The notes under the pieces: generated by a model | The model's input: only the letters and a program-made list of their open reading frames with translations | Told to the model about the DNA's origin: nothing | The model's database searches: none | Position numbers and translations under genes: made by a program | Shown: positions 15,612 to 24,256 of the stretch, one piece after another | Position numbering within the stretch: position 1 is the stretch's first letter | How the letters are laid out: the number at the start of each line of letters is the position of its first letter | DNA from: Salinisphaera dokdonensis | Lineage (GTDB): Bacteria > Pseudomonadota > Gammaproteobacteria > Nevskiales > Salinisphaeraceae | Assembly: GCF_040361215.1 (NCBI RefSeq) | Contig: NZ_APND01000001.1 | Span: forward strand, 682,001 to 746,000 | Direction of reading: 5' to 3' | DNA: 64,000 nucleotides

Positions 15612-16490
15612 ATGCTCGAACGCCTACTACCGCTGTTCTTCGTACTGATCTGGTCGACCGGCTTTATCGCCGCGCGGCTGGTGGTGCCGCACTCGGACCC
15701 GCTGACCTTTCTTTGCTACCGCTATCTGCTGACGGTTGCTGCCTTCGTGGCGATTGCCGCGGCAGTCGGTGCGCCCTGGCCGCGTGGCGTGCGAGCCTGG
15801 GCCAATGCGCTGATTGCCGGTGTGCTGCTGCAGGGCATCTATCTTGGCGGCGTGTTCTGGGCGGTAAGTCACGGCCTGCCGGCCGGCATCGCCGCGCTCG
15901 TGGTCGGTCTGCAACCGTTGCTGACCGCCCTGCTCGCTTTTCCACTACTCGGCGAAACCGTCGGCGCACGCAAGTGGATAGGAATCGTGCTCGGCTTCGG
16001 CGGTGCCCTGCTCGTGCTCGAGCCAAGACTCGCGGTCGACGTGCAGGACATCTCGCCAGGCCCGCTCGTAGCCGTGTTCGCGGCCATGCTCGGCATCACG
16101 CTGGGCACGATCTGGCAGAAACGCACCGGGGCGGCGGCGGACATCCGCACCAATGCCGCAGTGCAGTTCATCGGCGCGGCCGTGGTGACGATCCCGGTCA
16201 TGCTGCTCACGGAAGACGGCCGTTTCGAGATGGTGTGGCAGAACTGGGTCGGCCTGCTCTGGTCGTCGCTGGGGTTATCGGTGGGCGCGATCTCGCTGCT
16301 GCTGTTTCTTATCCGTCGCGGCTCGGTCGCCAGCGTGGCGTCGCTGTTCTATCTGGTGCCGCCGGTCGTGGCCGTACTGGCCTACCTGCTGTTCAGCGAG
16401 ACGCTCAATGGCCTCCAGGTCGCAGGGATGCTGGTCGCGGCGGCCGGCGTGGGTATTGCCAGTCGCGGGCCGCGCGAAGCAGCGCAGTAG
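15612..16490 (+). CDS. DMT superfamily (EamA) transporter
   Basis: This is a 292-residue membrane protein with ten predicted helices in two EamA repeats. The first begins LPLFFVLIWSTGFIAARL, and the second half contains SLFYLVPPVVAVLAYLLFSE, the usual EamA helix-9 sequence. It is probably an exporter of an amino acid or metabolite. It follows the dienelactone hydrolase fusion by 55 bases on the same strand, so co-transcription is possible, but no functional link is evident. Confidence 0.87.
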   Translation: MLERLLPLFFVLIWSTGFIAARLVVPHSDPLTFLCYRYLLTVAAFVAIAAAVGAPWPRGVRAWANALIAGVLLQGIYLGGVFWAVSHGLPAGIAALVVGLQPLLTALLAFPLLGETVGARKWIGIVLGFGGALLVLEPRLAVDVQDISPGPLVAVFAAMLGITLGTIWQKRTGAAADIRTNAAVQFIGAAVVTIPVMLLTEDGRFEMVWQNWVGLLWSSLGLSVGAISLLLFLIRRGSVASVASLFYLVPPVVAVLAYLLFSETLNGLQVAGMLVAAAGVGIASRGPREAAQ

Positions 16491-16541
16491 ACCTCGATCA
16501 CGCGCCCCTGAACCAGGGCGCGCGACATCCTCGCCGCGGGT

Positions 16542-18188
16542 TCAGTCCTCGCGCCCGAGTCTTTCCTTGAGATGCGCGCCGAGGCGTTGCATGGCCGGCG
16601 ACGCATCGCGCGGTTCCAAGCGCACGTTGATAATGCTGGCCGTGTCGGTGTTCGCCACTGCGGCGGCCAGCGCTTCTTCGAAGGCCGGCTCATCCGGCGC
16701 GTTGTAGCCATCCAGCGGGCCGAACAGCTCGCCCAGACGATGGAACTGCCATTCCGGAATATCGTTGAACGGCCCGTCGAGAATGAAGCGCTCCGTGGAA
16801 TAGCCGCGGTTGTTGAACACGATCACGATCGGTGCCAGGCCCTGGCGACAATGGCTGACCAACTCCGTGCCGGTCATCTGAAAGGCGCCGTCGCCGACCA
16901 GGATCAACGCCCGCCGCTGCGGCCGCGCGATCTGGGCACCGAGCGCGGCCGGTACCGCGTAACCCATGGTCGTGTAATAGCCCGAGGCGAGGAATTCAGT
17001 CTGATCATGCACGCGCAGTTCCACGCCGGCGAACAGGCAGTCGCCGGTATCGCAGACCACCATCATGTCCGGCGTGAGCATGGCGTTGAGGCGGCCGATC
17101 AGCCGCGCGATGGTCATCGCACGGTCCTTCTCTGGAAAATTGGTCGCCTGCGGACCGGTCGTGAACGCGGGCAATTCTTCGCTGCGCGGCTGCGTCGCTT
17201 CGCCGAGCCGGCCGAGGAAATCGCCGAGCGGCGCGCCCGGATAGCGATGATGGCGGATGAACACGTCGCCCTGGGTGGCGCGGATCATCTGCTGCGGGTT
17301 GAGCTGGATGGTGTAGCCGCCGGTATCGATATCGTTGAGCGTCATTCCGAGCATGAGGATGCAGTCGGAATCCTCGACCACACGGCGGGCGTCGTCGTTG
17401 CTCAGCGCGCCGCTGTAGATGCCCAGATAGTTGGGGTGGCGTTCGCGGATCACCGATTTGCCGGTGAGCGTGGCGGCGATCGGCAGATTCGTCTGCTCGA
17501 TGAAATCCAGCAGCGGCTGTTGCAGACCGCGCCGGTGAATCTCGACGCCGGCGATAACCACCGGCGATTTGGAATGCGCCAATAGTTCGGCCGTCTCGGC
17601 AACCGCTTCGGCAAGCGCGGCCTCGTCGCGGGTTTCCATCTGCTCGTCGGGCGGCGCCGCGACCGTGACGCCCGGCTGTTCGACCAGATCGCGCGGCAGC
17701 TCGATATACACCGGCTTGCGATGCCGCAGCGCGGCCGCGAGCGCGCGATCGATCTGGCGAAAGGCGAGCACCGGATCGTCGATCACGGCGGTCGCACAGG
17801 TGATGCGTTCGAAGATCTCGCGCTGGAAAGTGAACGGCCCGAAGCGGTGATGCAGCATCGGATCGTTCTGAATCTCGTTGGTGCCCGGCGCGCCACTGAT
17901 CACGACGACCGGCGCAGATTCCGCATAAGCCCCGGCAACCGCATTGACCACGCTCAAAGCACCCACGCCGTAGGTCACCGCAAGCGCGCCCAGGCCGTTG
18001 CAGCGGGCATAGCCGTCGGCGGCGAACGCCGCCGTGTCCTCGCGCGTGGTGCCGATATGCGCCACATCGCTGTGGGTCATCTGGTCGTAGAAACCGAGCA
18101 CGTAATCGCCCGGCACGCCGAACACATGGGCCACACCCAGCTCCGAAAGCCGTTTAAGCAGGTAATGCCCTATTGCCGTTTCACTCAT
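16542..18188 (-). CDS. thiamine-diphosphate 2-oxo-acid decarboxylase (IpdC/PDC family)
   Basis: This is a 548-residue enzyme. The N-terminal ThDP-binding domain starts IGHYLLKRLSELGVAHVFGVPGDYVLGFYDQM and holds the catalytic Glu region (GTTREDTAAFAADGYAR). The central domain is at about 190-330. The C-terminal ThDP motif runs from GDGAFQMTGTELVSHCRQGLAPIVIVFNN, the usual GDG-to-NN signature. It belongs with indolepyruvate, phenylpyruvate and pyruvate decarboxylases, which make aldehydes from 2-oxo acids. The substrate cannot be chosen by eye. An alternative start at 18200 (MVET) is possible. It lies convergent to the EamA gene and divergent from the small SpoIIAA-like gene. Confidence 0.87.
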   Translation of the reverse strand: MSETAIGHYLLKRLSELGVAHVFGVPGDYVLGFYDQMTHSDVAHIGTTREDTAAFAADGYARCNGLGALAVTYGVGALSVVNAVAGAYAESAPVVVISGAPGTNEIQNDPMLHHRFGPFTFQREIFERITCATAVIDDPVLAFRQIDRALAAALRHRKPVYIELPRDLVEQPGVTVAAPPDEQMETRDEAALAEAVAETAELLAHSKSPVVIAGVEIHRRGLQQPLLDFIEQTNLPIAATLTGKSVIRERHPNYLGIYSGALSNDDARRVVEDSDCILMLGMTLNDIDTGGYTIQLNPQQMIRATQGDVFIRHHRYPGAPLGDFLGRLGEATQPRSEELPAFTTGPQATNFPEKDRAMTIARLIGRLNAMLTPDMMVVCDTGDCLFAGVELRVHDQTEFLASGYYTTMGYAVPAALGAQIARPQRRALILVGDGAFQMTGTELVSHCRQGLAPIVIVFNNRGYSTERFILDGPFNDIPEWQFHRLGELFGPLDGYNAPDEPAFEEALAAAVANTDTASIINVRLEPRDASPAMQRLGAHLKERLGRED

Positions 18189-18347
18189 GGTTTCGACCAT
18201 AGCGCAGGTTTGCGAGTGATCGCCAACGAACGCACGAGCGTCGTGCTCGGCGCAACGGCTGTGCGCCGGAAGAGCCACGATCGCCCCGCGACTTGCTCGA
18301 AAATCATCTGTTAGCGTGGCGCTTTATTCATAGATCGTGGAAACACA

Positions 18348-18710
18348 ATGCTGCGAATCGCACCTTTCGAACCCGACGTCGATCATGTCGTACCGCTCGA
18401 AATCGATGGCGAGATCAATTCCCGGGACTTTGCGAACGTGCTCTCGGATCTGGAGAAACGCCTCGCCACGCACGACACCCTGCGTCTCTATATCGAAATC
18501 AAATCGCTGGGCGGCATGGGCGCCTCGACGGTGTTCAACGAGCTCAAGGACGCGATCAAGCACTGGGATCGCTTCGATCGGCTCGCCGTCGTCACCGATG
18601 TCGAGGGCGTGCGCACCGCCACCACGGTGATCGACAAGCTCACGCCGAAGATGGAATGCCAGACATTTCGCTTCGACGCACGCGACACGGCCCAGGCCTG
18701 GGTGACCTGA
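18348..18710 (+). CDS. SpoIIAA-like (STAS-fold) protein
   Basis: This is a 120-residue protein of the SpoIIAA-like family (PF11964): an EIDGEINSRDFANVLSDLEKRL start, a YIEIKSLGGMGASTVFNELKDAIKHWDRFDRLAVVTD core and a RFDARDTAQAWV end. The fold is STAS-like, and family members are often found with stress or phospholipid-related genes; their function is not known. It stands alone, divergent from the 2-oxo-acid decarboxylase and convergent with the siderophore synthetase. Confidence 0.8.
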   Translation: MLRIAPFEPDVDHVVPLEIDGEINSRDFANVLSDLEKRLATHDTLRLYIEIKSLGGMGASTVFNELKDAIKHWDRFDRLAVVTDVEGVRTATTVIDKLTPKMECQTFRFDARDTAQAWVT

Positions 18711-18726
18711 GCCGCGCGCGTCCCGT

Positions 18727-20544
18727 TCAGCCGCCGGCGGCGCGCCCCGCCCCGGCGGCGATCGGGTTGGCCAGCGTACCGGCGAACTGCAGGTTACCGG
18801 CCGGGTCGTCGAGATCGATCATCTGGGCGTTGTTGCGCAGCTGCAGGCGGTTGAGACAGGAGCGCTTGAAGTCGGTTGCGAACAGGTCGTACTTCTCGAA
18901 CTTGTCAGCGAACTGCGGGTGGGCCTGCTGATAGTTGTGCACGCAGTTGGCGACCTGCTGCCAGAACGCCTGCTGCGGGTAGCCGCGCTCGGTATGCAGG
19001 ATGGCGCCGATATAGCGAAAGATCAGGTCGAACAGATCGGTGAACAGACTGAGCACCTTCAGCTCTTCGGGCACCTCGACCGACAACCGCGCCACCTCGC
19101 CGGGCAGATCGACTTCGGTGTTCATGATGCCCACCTCTTCGGCGATGTCCTTCATGATCGCGCGAACCGGTACGTTGCCTTCGAGCACCAGAATGATGTT
19201 CTCACCATGCGGCATGAACACGAGATCGTGCGCAAAGAAACAGTGCAGCAGCGGCCCCATGTAGGCGTCGAGATAACGCGCCAGCCAGGCATCGATATCG
19301 AGCGGTGACGCGTCGATGAGCGCGCCGATCACGGACGCGTCGTCGGCATCGCGGTGCAATAACGCGGCCATGGTCATCAGCCGCTGACCCGGCTGGATCT
19401 GGTTGTACGGGCTTTCCCGCCAGAGTGCGGCCAACATCTTGTTGTAGGCGTCGGTCTTGGGCGCGGCAGCCTCGAGCTGCGGATGCCGGTAGCCGATGGA
19501 GGCGACCTCGCGCAGGATTGAAAAGCCCTTGCTTTGCAGGTAAGCGTCGCCGCGCACGAGCTGATCGATCCAGTCGTTTATCTCGGGCGTGCCGCGCATG
19601 TAATACGGCGACAGGCCGCGGGTGAAACCCATGTTGAGAATCGACAACGCCATCTTCACGTAGCAGCGCGTCGCATTGTCGCGGTTGAACAGCGTACGAA
19701 TGGATTGCTGAGCCTGGTAGGCGTCCTGACCGAAGCCGAGATAGACCAGATGCTGCGAGGCGATCTCGCCGGCAAACAGATAGACCAGCTTGTTGTGCCA
19801 TTGCCAGGGGTGCACCGGCATGAACAGATAGTCGCCGGCATCCAGACCACGCTCGGCCAGCCGCTCGGCGAAGGCCGCACGATTGGCATCGTCCAGCTCG
19901 TCAGCCATATGACTGGCATAGCTGCGTTCTGAACTGCAGGCGAACTCGGCCCGGCATTTGTGCGCCGCGACCCAGACGAGCCGGATGGGCGCTGCGGCTT
20001 CCGGCGTGTAGGCGCGATAGTCGACGCTGTCGAAACCGATGCGCCCGCTGTTAGCGACGAATGCAGGATGGCCTTCCGTCATCGCGGCTTCGATCTGCTG
20101 GAAATCGCCATCAACGAAATCGGCCGCACGTGGGCCGCCGTGGGCGATCTTGTAGGCGATGCTGTAGAGCGTGGCGGTGATCTCTTCCAGATAGATCGGC
20201 AACGCGCCCGGCCCGATGCCCAGACTATCCTGCAGTTCGGTGATCAGGGTCACGGCATCCAGCGCCGCGGGCTGGCCATCCACCGTTTTTTCCAGCGTTC
20301 CCGGTTCGATATGCCAGTGCTCGAGTTCGAGCACGCGCGCGGTGAAGCGATAACACGCGCCGCTGTTCTCGGGGCGGAGCGTATAGGTGCCGCGCTCGGC
20401 ATCCGTGGCCACGGGCGTGATCAGCAATTCGTGGCAGAACTCGCTGATCATCTTCATAACCATACGGGTGTTGGCGGCGGCCCAGGTCGCGGGGTCGAGA
20501 TGGGCGACGGCCTGTTCGGTCGCAGTGATCGGCATACGGGTCAT
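18727..20544 (-). CDS. NIS siderophore synthetase (IucA/IucC family, DesD/AlcC-like)
   Basis: This is a 605-residue protein. The IucA/IucC domain contains ATP-site and substrate motifs: EGHPAFVANSGRIGFD (the H-P-x-x-K-x-R region in this branch), MPVHPWQWHNKL, FNRDNATRCYVKMALSILNMGFTRGLSPYYM, and DLVFMPHGENIILVLE. The FhuF-like tail follows. Such enzymes make amide bonds between a hydroxylated, acylated diamine and a second unit, and the DesD/PubC/BibC branch both oligomerises and cyclises. It is the last gene of a five-gene minus-strand operon: receptor, decarboxylase, monooxygenase, acyltransferase, synthetase. It follows the acyltransferase by 12 bases. The product is probably a hydroxamate of the desferrioxamine, bisucaberin or putrebactin type. 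Confidence 0.92.
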   Translation of the reverse strand: MTRMPITATEQAVAHLDPATWAAANTRMVMKMISEFCHELLITPVATDAERGTYTLRPENSGACYRFTARVLELEHWHIEPGTLEKTVDGQPAALDAVTLITELQDSLGIGPGALPIYLEEITATLYSIAYKIAHGGPRAADFVDGDFQQIEAAMTEGHPAFVANSGRIGFDSVDYRAYTPEAAAPIRLVWVAAHKCRAEFACSSERSYASHMADELDDANRAAFAERLAERGLDAGDYLFMPVHPWQWHNKLVYLFAGEIASQHLVYLGFGQDAYQAQQSIRTLFNRDNATRCYVKMALSILNMGFTRGLSPYYMRGTPEINDWIDQLVRGDAYLQSKGFSILREVASIGYRHPQLEAAAPKTDAYNKMLAALWRESPYNQIQPGQRLMTMAALLHRDADDASVIGALIDASPLDIDAWLARYLDAYMGPLLHCFFAHDLVFMPHGENIILVLEGNVPVRAIMKDIAEEVGIMNTEVDLPGEVARLSVEVPEELKVLSLFTDLFDLIFRYIGAILHTERGYPQQAFWQQVANCVHNYQQAHPQFADKFEKYDLFATDFKRSCLNRLQLRNNAQMIDLDDPAGNLQFAGTLANPIAAGAGRAAGG

Positions 20545-20556
20545 CTGGGGAATCCT

Positions 20557-21132
20557 TTAAAGAGAAGCGCTGAGCGCCGCGGCGTAATCTTCCCGCGTGC
20601 AGGTCGCGAACCAGGCGGTCTTGCCTGGCAATTCGACCTCGCGGTGATAGACAAAACCAGCGCGGCTATTGATGGGATGGATGCCTGCGTTGGCCACGTC
20701 CGGCTCGACCACAACGCGTTCGACCGCGGGATCGCTGAACAGGAAATCCATGATCTGGACGAATACCGTCCAGCTGAAACCGGGAATGCGCTTGTCGGCC
20801 GGGGCGACGAGCACATGCATACCGATATCACCGGGCTGGACGTCGTAGTGGGCACCGATGGCTTCCGCAGCCGGCGCATAGCGTTCCATCAGGAACGTCG
20901 GCCGGCCGTCGTGCAGGCCAATGAAGGCATCGAAATCGCGGGACGCGGCGAGGTCTGCAAAGTAATCGCGAACCTGCTGCGCCGTGAGCGACTGCATGCC
21001 CCAGAAACGGGCATGGTCGCTGCGCAGCCAAGCATGGGCCGTCGGCGCATGCCGCTCGATATCGAACGGCACGATCGCCAGTTCGCCGATACCGGGAATC
21101 TGGCGGGCCTGAAGAACGCAGGTATCGCTCAA
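20557..21132 (-). CDS. siderophore N-acyltransferase (DesC/RhbD/IucB-like GNAT)
   Basis: This is a 191-residue protein of the Acetyltransf_8 family found in hydroxamate siderophore clusters. Typical features are HAWLRSDHARFWGMQ near the start, FIGLHDGRPTFLMERYAP, the GDIGMHVLVAP strand, and VVVEPDVANAGIHPINSRAGFVYHREVELPGKTAWF near the end. It should acylate the N-hydroxyl group of a hydroxy-diamine, with an acetyl or succinyl donor. It sits between the monooxygenase (54 bases) and the synthetase (12 bases) in the operon. Its donor and acceptor are not decided by sequence. Confidence 0.9.
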   Translation of the reverse strand: MSDTCVLQARQIPGIGELAIVPFDIERHAPTAHAWLRSDHARFWGMQSLTAQQVRDYFADLAASRDFDAFIGLHDGRPTFLMERYAPAAEAIGAHYDVQPGDIGMHVLVAPADKRIPGFSWTVFVQIMDFLFSDPAVERVVVEPDVANAGIHPINSRAGFVYHREVELPGKTAWFATCTREDYAAALSASL

Positions 21133-21185
21133 GCTCGTCTCCTCGTTGCGTTGAAAAAAAGTGACCGGGGTCGATACGCCCCGCG

Positions 21186-22526
21186 TCAGGCCGGTGTGCG
21201 TCGACGATCCGAAGCCGGCGTGTCCGGCTCGCCCACGGCGAAATGCTGAAAGGCGATACGCCGCTCGATCGGGTAATGCTCGACGCCGGTGAGCGCACGC
21301 AGGATGCAGGCGTTGCGATAGCAGGCCATGCCCAGATCCGGAGTCACGAAACCATGGGTATGAATCTCGGCGTTCTGCACGAAGATCTCGGCGTTGTCGT
21401 GATCGACCGCATAGTGGCGCGACGCGTCGAAGCGGCCCTGGTCATCCCAGCGGATACGATCGGCGATGCCGGCAACATAGTCCGGCACGCGATAGGCAAA
21501 GCCGGTGGCGAGAACGACTGAATTGCTTCGATGCGTGAACGCCGCGCCCTGCTCGTGCTGGAAGAAATCCAGTTCGATGGCGTCGATGCCGGACTGCTGA
21601 CGCGCATCGCGCAGCTCGACGTTGGCCTGCAGGCCGACATTCAGTGTGCCGGCGACATCGCGCTCGTACATGAGATCGTAGATCGCGTTGATCAGCGACT
21701 CGTCGATGCCCTTGTAGAGCGCCTTGTGTTCCTCGCCGAGCTTGTGGCGGCGGTGTTCCGACAGGCCGTGGAAGTAGTCGACATATTCCGGCGATGTCAT
21801 CTCCAGGGTGAGCTTGTCGTAGTTGAGCGAAAAGAAACGCGGCGAGCGGGTGAACCAGTCCAGCCGATAGCCGTGGCGTTCCTGATCGGCGAGCAGTTCG
21901 TGGAACACCTCGGCCGCGCTCTGGCCGCTGCCGACCACGGTGATCGAATCGCTGGCCTGCAACGTGTCGCGCGCATGGGCGAATTCGCGGGCGTGGACGA
22001 CAGAGCCGCCCAGGTCGCGACAGCATTCGGGCACATGCACGCTCGGCCCGCTGCCCAGCACCAGCGACCGCGCGCGCAGTTCGCGGCGCGCGCCGCTGGC
22101 CGTGTCTTCGAGCGTCAGCACATAGCAGCCGGCCGCTCCGTCATAAGCCGTGGCGACAACGCGGGTTGAAAACACGAGGCTGTCCAGCCGTTCCGCCACC
22201 CAGCGGCAGTACTGGTTGTACTCGCGCCGCAGCATGAAGAAGTTCTCGCGAATGTAGAACGCGTAGATCCGCCCGGTCTGCTTTAGATAGTTGAGAAAGC
22301 TGTATTCGCTGGTCGGATCGGCGAGCGTGACCAGATCGGCCATGAACGGCGTCTGCAGGGTCGCGCCTTCCAGCAACAGGCCCGGATGCCAGTCGAACTG
22401 ATCGTTCTCGTCGATGAACACCGCATCGAGGTTCTCGATGGGTGCGGCCAGCGCGGCCAGGCCGAGATTGAACGGTCCGATGCCGATACCGGCCACGTCG
22501 TGGATATGCGTATCGCGTTTATCCAT
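21186..22526 (-). CDS. lysine/ornithine-type N-monooxygenase (DesB-like)
   Basis: This is a 446-residue flavoprotein hydroxylase. The FAD motif is GIGIGPFNLGLAALAAP near residue 15, the NADPH motif is VVGSGQSAAEVFHELL around 200, and the family's C-terminal FATGF-type motif appears as VVLATGFAYRVP. It N-hydroxylates the free amine of cadaverine, putrescine or a similar amine, the step that makes hydroxamates possible. Its first eight bases overlap the decarboxylase stop region, so the two are translationally coupled. The order decarboxylase, hydroxylase, acyltransferase, synthetase equals desABCD of Streptomyces. Confidence 0.93.
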   Translation of the reverse strand: MDKRDTHIHDVAGIGIGPFNLGLAALAAPIENLDAVFIDENDQFDWHPGLLLEGATLQTPFMADLVTLADPTSEYSFLNYLKQTGRIYAFYIRENFFMLRREYNQYCRWVAERLDSLVFSTRVVATAYDGAAGCYVLTLEDTASGARRELRARSLVLGSGPSVHVPECCRDLGGSVVHAREFAHARDTLQASDSITVVGSGQSAAEVFHELLADQERHGYRLDWFTRSPRFFSLNYDKLTLEMTSPEYVDYFHGLSEHRRHKLGEEHKALYKGIDESLINAIYDLMYERDVAGTLNVGLQANVELRDARQQSGIDAIELDFFQHEQGAAFTHRSNSVVLATGFAYRVPDYVAGIADRIRWDDQGRFDASRHYAVDHDNAEIFVQNAEIHTHGFVTPDLGMACYRNACILRALTGVEHYPIERRIAFQHFAVGEPDTPASDRRRTPA

Positions 22527-24105
22527 GACGACGATACGCCCGGTTCGCCGCGGGCACGGCCGCGATCAACTGGGCGTTGCGATCGTTGGCCATGCCGTAG
22601 GTCACGACGAGATCGACAATCTCGCGCATCTGCTCGACCGTGGTCGCCGGATTGAGCAGCGTGAACTTCAGGTAGCGCCGGCCATCGACCTTGGTGCCGG
22701 CAACCATGGCCTCGCCGTCACGGGCGAGCTGCGCGCGAATCGTGGCATTGAGTTCGTCCAGTTCGGCTTCGGACGTGGTCAGACACGGCCGGTAGCGGAA
22801 CACGATCGTGCTCAGTTCCGGCCGGTGCAGCAGTTCCAGCCGCGGCTCGGCGAGCATCAGTTCGTAGGTCGCGCGGGCAAGCGCCACGGCGCCGTCGAAT
22901 GCGTCGCCAATGGCATCGGCACCGATGGTGCGCAGGGTCAGCCACAGCTTGAGCGCGTCGAAACGCTTGGTCGTCTGCAGCGACTTGTTGACCTGATCCG
23001 GCGTGCCTGCCGCAGCCGCTTCGGCCGGGTTCAGATAATCCGCGTGGTGGGTGATCAGGCCGAGATCCGCGCCGTTGTTGACGATGAACGCGCTGCAACT
23101 GACCGGCTGGAAGAAAGCCTTGTGGTAGTCGACGGTCAGCGAGTCGGCGTTCCCGAGGCCCGCCAGCTTGTGCCGATGCCGGTTCGACACCAGCAGGCCA
23201 CAACCATACGCCGCATCGACATGCATCCACAGACCCTCGGCACGACAGATCGCGCCGATGGCGCTCATGTCGTCGACGCTTCCGAAGTCGGTGGTGCCGC
23301 AGGTGGCCGCCACGGCGATCGGGATATTGCCCTCTGCACGACACTGGACGATCGCGGCGTCGAGAGCGGCCGTGCTCATGCGCCTGGCTTCATCGCAGGC
23401 GACGCTGACAACTGCGTTGTGCCCAAGGCCCAACAGGGCCGCAGCCTTGGACAGACTGAAATGGCTGACCTCCGAAACAAACACGCGCAGGCGTGACGCC
23501 TCGGCGGGCAGGCCCTGTTTCTGCACTACGCCGTGGCCGTATTCACGGGCACACCAGGCATCGCGCATCAGCAGCATCGCCATCAGATTCGACTGCGTAC
23601 CGCCGCTGGTGAACACGCCGTCGGCCGCCTCGCCGAGACCGGCGCGCTCTGCCGTCCAGGCAATCAGCTTCTGCTCGATGAAAGTGCCGCCCGCACTCTG
23701 ATCCCAGGTATCGATCGACGAGTTGATCGCGCTCAGCACCACCTCGGCCGCAACCGACGGCACCAGCACCGGGCAATTCAGATGCGCGGCATAACGCGGG
23801 TGATGAAAATACACCGCGTGATCGAGATACAGCTGGCGCAACTCGGCGAGCGCACCCGGCATGTCGCCACAGGCATCGTCGAGATCGACAGCTTCGAACG
23901 CGGGCGCCAGCTCATTGGGCCGCACACCGCTATGCACCTGCTTCGCTCGCCGAACGGCAGCTGTAACCGCGTCCGCGGCCTGTTCGACCTGATCGCGATA
24001 AAGATCGAGATTGTGTTCGTTGAATATCTGCGCGCGACGGGCCACGGGCTCGTTGTCGTACTGGCTTACATCGGCCACAGGACTGCGGGATGGAGTGGTT
24101 CGCAT
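22519..24105 (-). CDS. PLP-dependent amino acid decarboxylase (DesA-like)
   Basis: This is a 528-residue group II decarboxylase. The N-terminal region contains YFHHPRYAAHLNCP and SSIDTWDQSAGGTFIEQ, sequences close to what I recall of DesA lysine decarboxylase and the RhbB/2,4-diaminobutyrate decarboxylases. The PLP site includes TSGGTQSN, the HVDAAYG aspartate motif and the PLP lysine in DYHKAFFQP. It should make cadaverine or putrescine as the siderophore amine. The start at 24105 puts AAGGA about 11 bases upstream; in-frame ATGs at 24117 and 24177 are alternatives. It follows the receptor by 151 bases and overlaps the monooxygenase. Confidence 0.9.
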   Translation of the reverse strand: MRTTPSRSPVADVSQYDNEPVARRAQIFNEHNLDLYRDQVEQAADAVTAAVRRAKQVHSGVRPNELAPAFEAVDLDDACGDMPGALAELRQLYLDHAVYFHHPRYAAHLNCPVLVPSVAAEVVLSAINSSIDTWDQSAGGTFIEQKLIAWTAERAGLGEAADGVFTSGGTQSNLMAMLLMRDAWCAREYGHGVVQKQGLPAEASRLRVFVSEVSHFSLSKAAALLGLGHNAVVSVACDEARRMSTAALDAAIVQCRAEGNIPIAVAATCGTTDFGSVDDMSAIGAICRAEGLWMHVDAAYGCGLLVSNRHRHKLAGLGNADSLTVDYHKAFFQPVSCSAFIVNNGADLGLITHHADYLNPAEAAAAGTPDQVNKSLQTTKRFDALKLWLTLRTIGADAIGDAFDGAVALARATYELMLAEPRLELLHRPELSTIVFRYRPCLTTSEAELDELNATIRAQLARDGEAMVAGTKVDGRRYLKFTLLNPATTVEQMREIVDLVVTYGMANDRNAQLIAAVPAANRAYRRHG

Positions 24106-24256
24106 AGGGGTCGGCATCCTTTTTCGAGACAAAAACGTCCGCCCCGCGCTTCGGGCACGGGTTTTCCCCTCGTTCATGAGTCGTCGCGCGCAACATCTGG
24201 CGCGACCAATGGACCGGGGGCGCCGCGACTGCTCCGCGGCACACCCGGTCATCGCG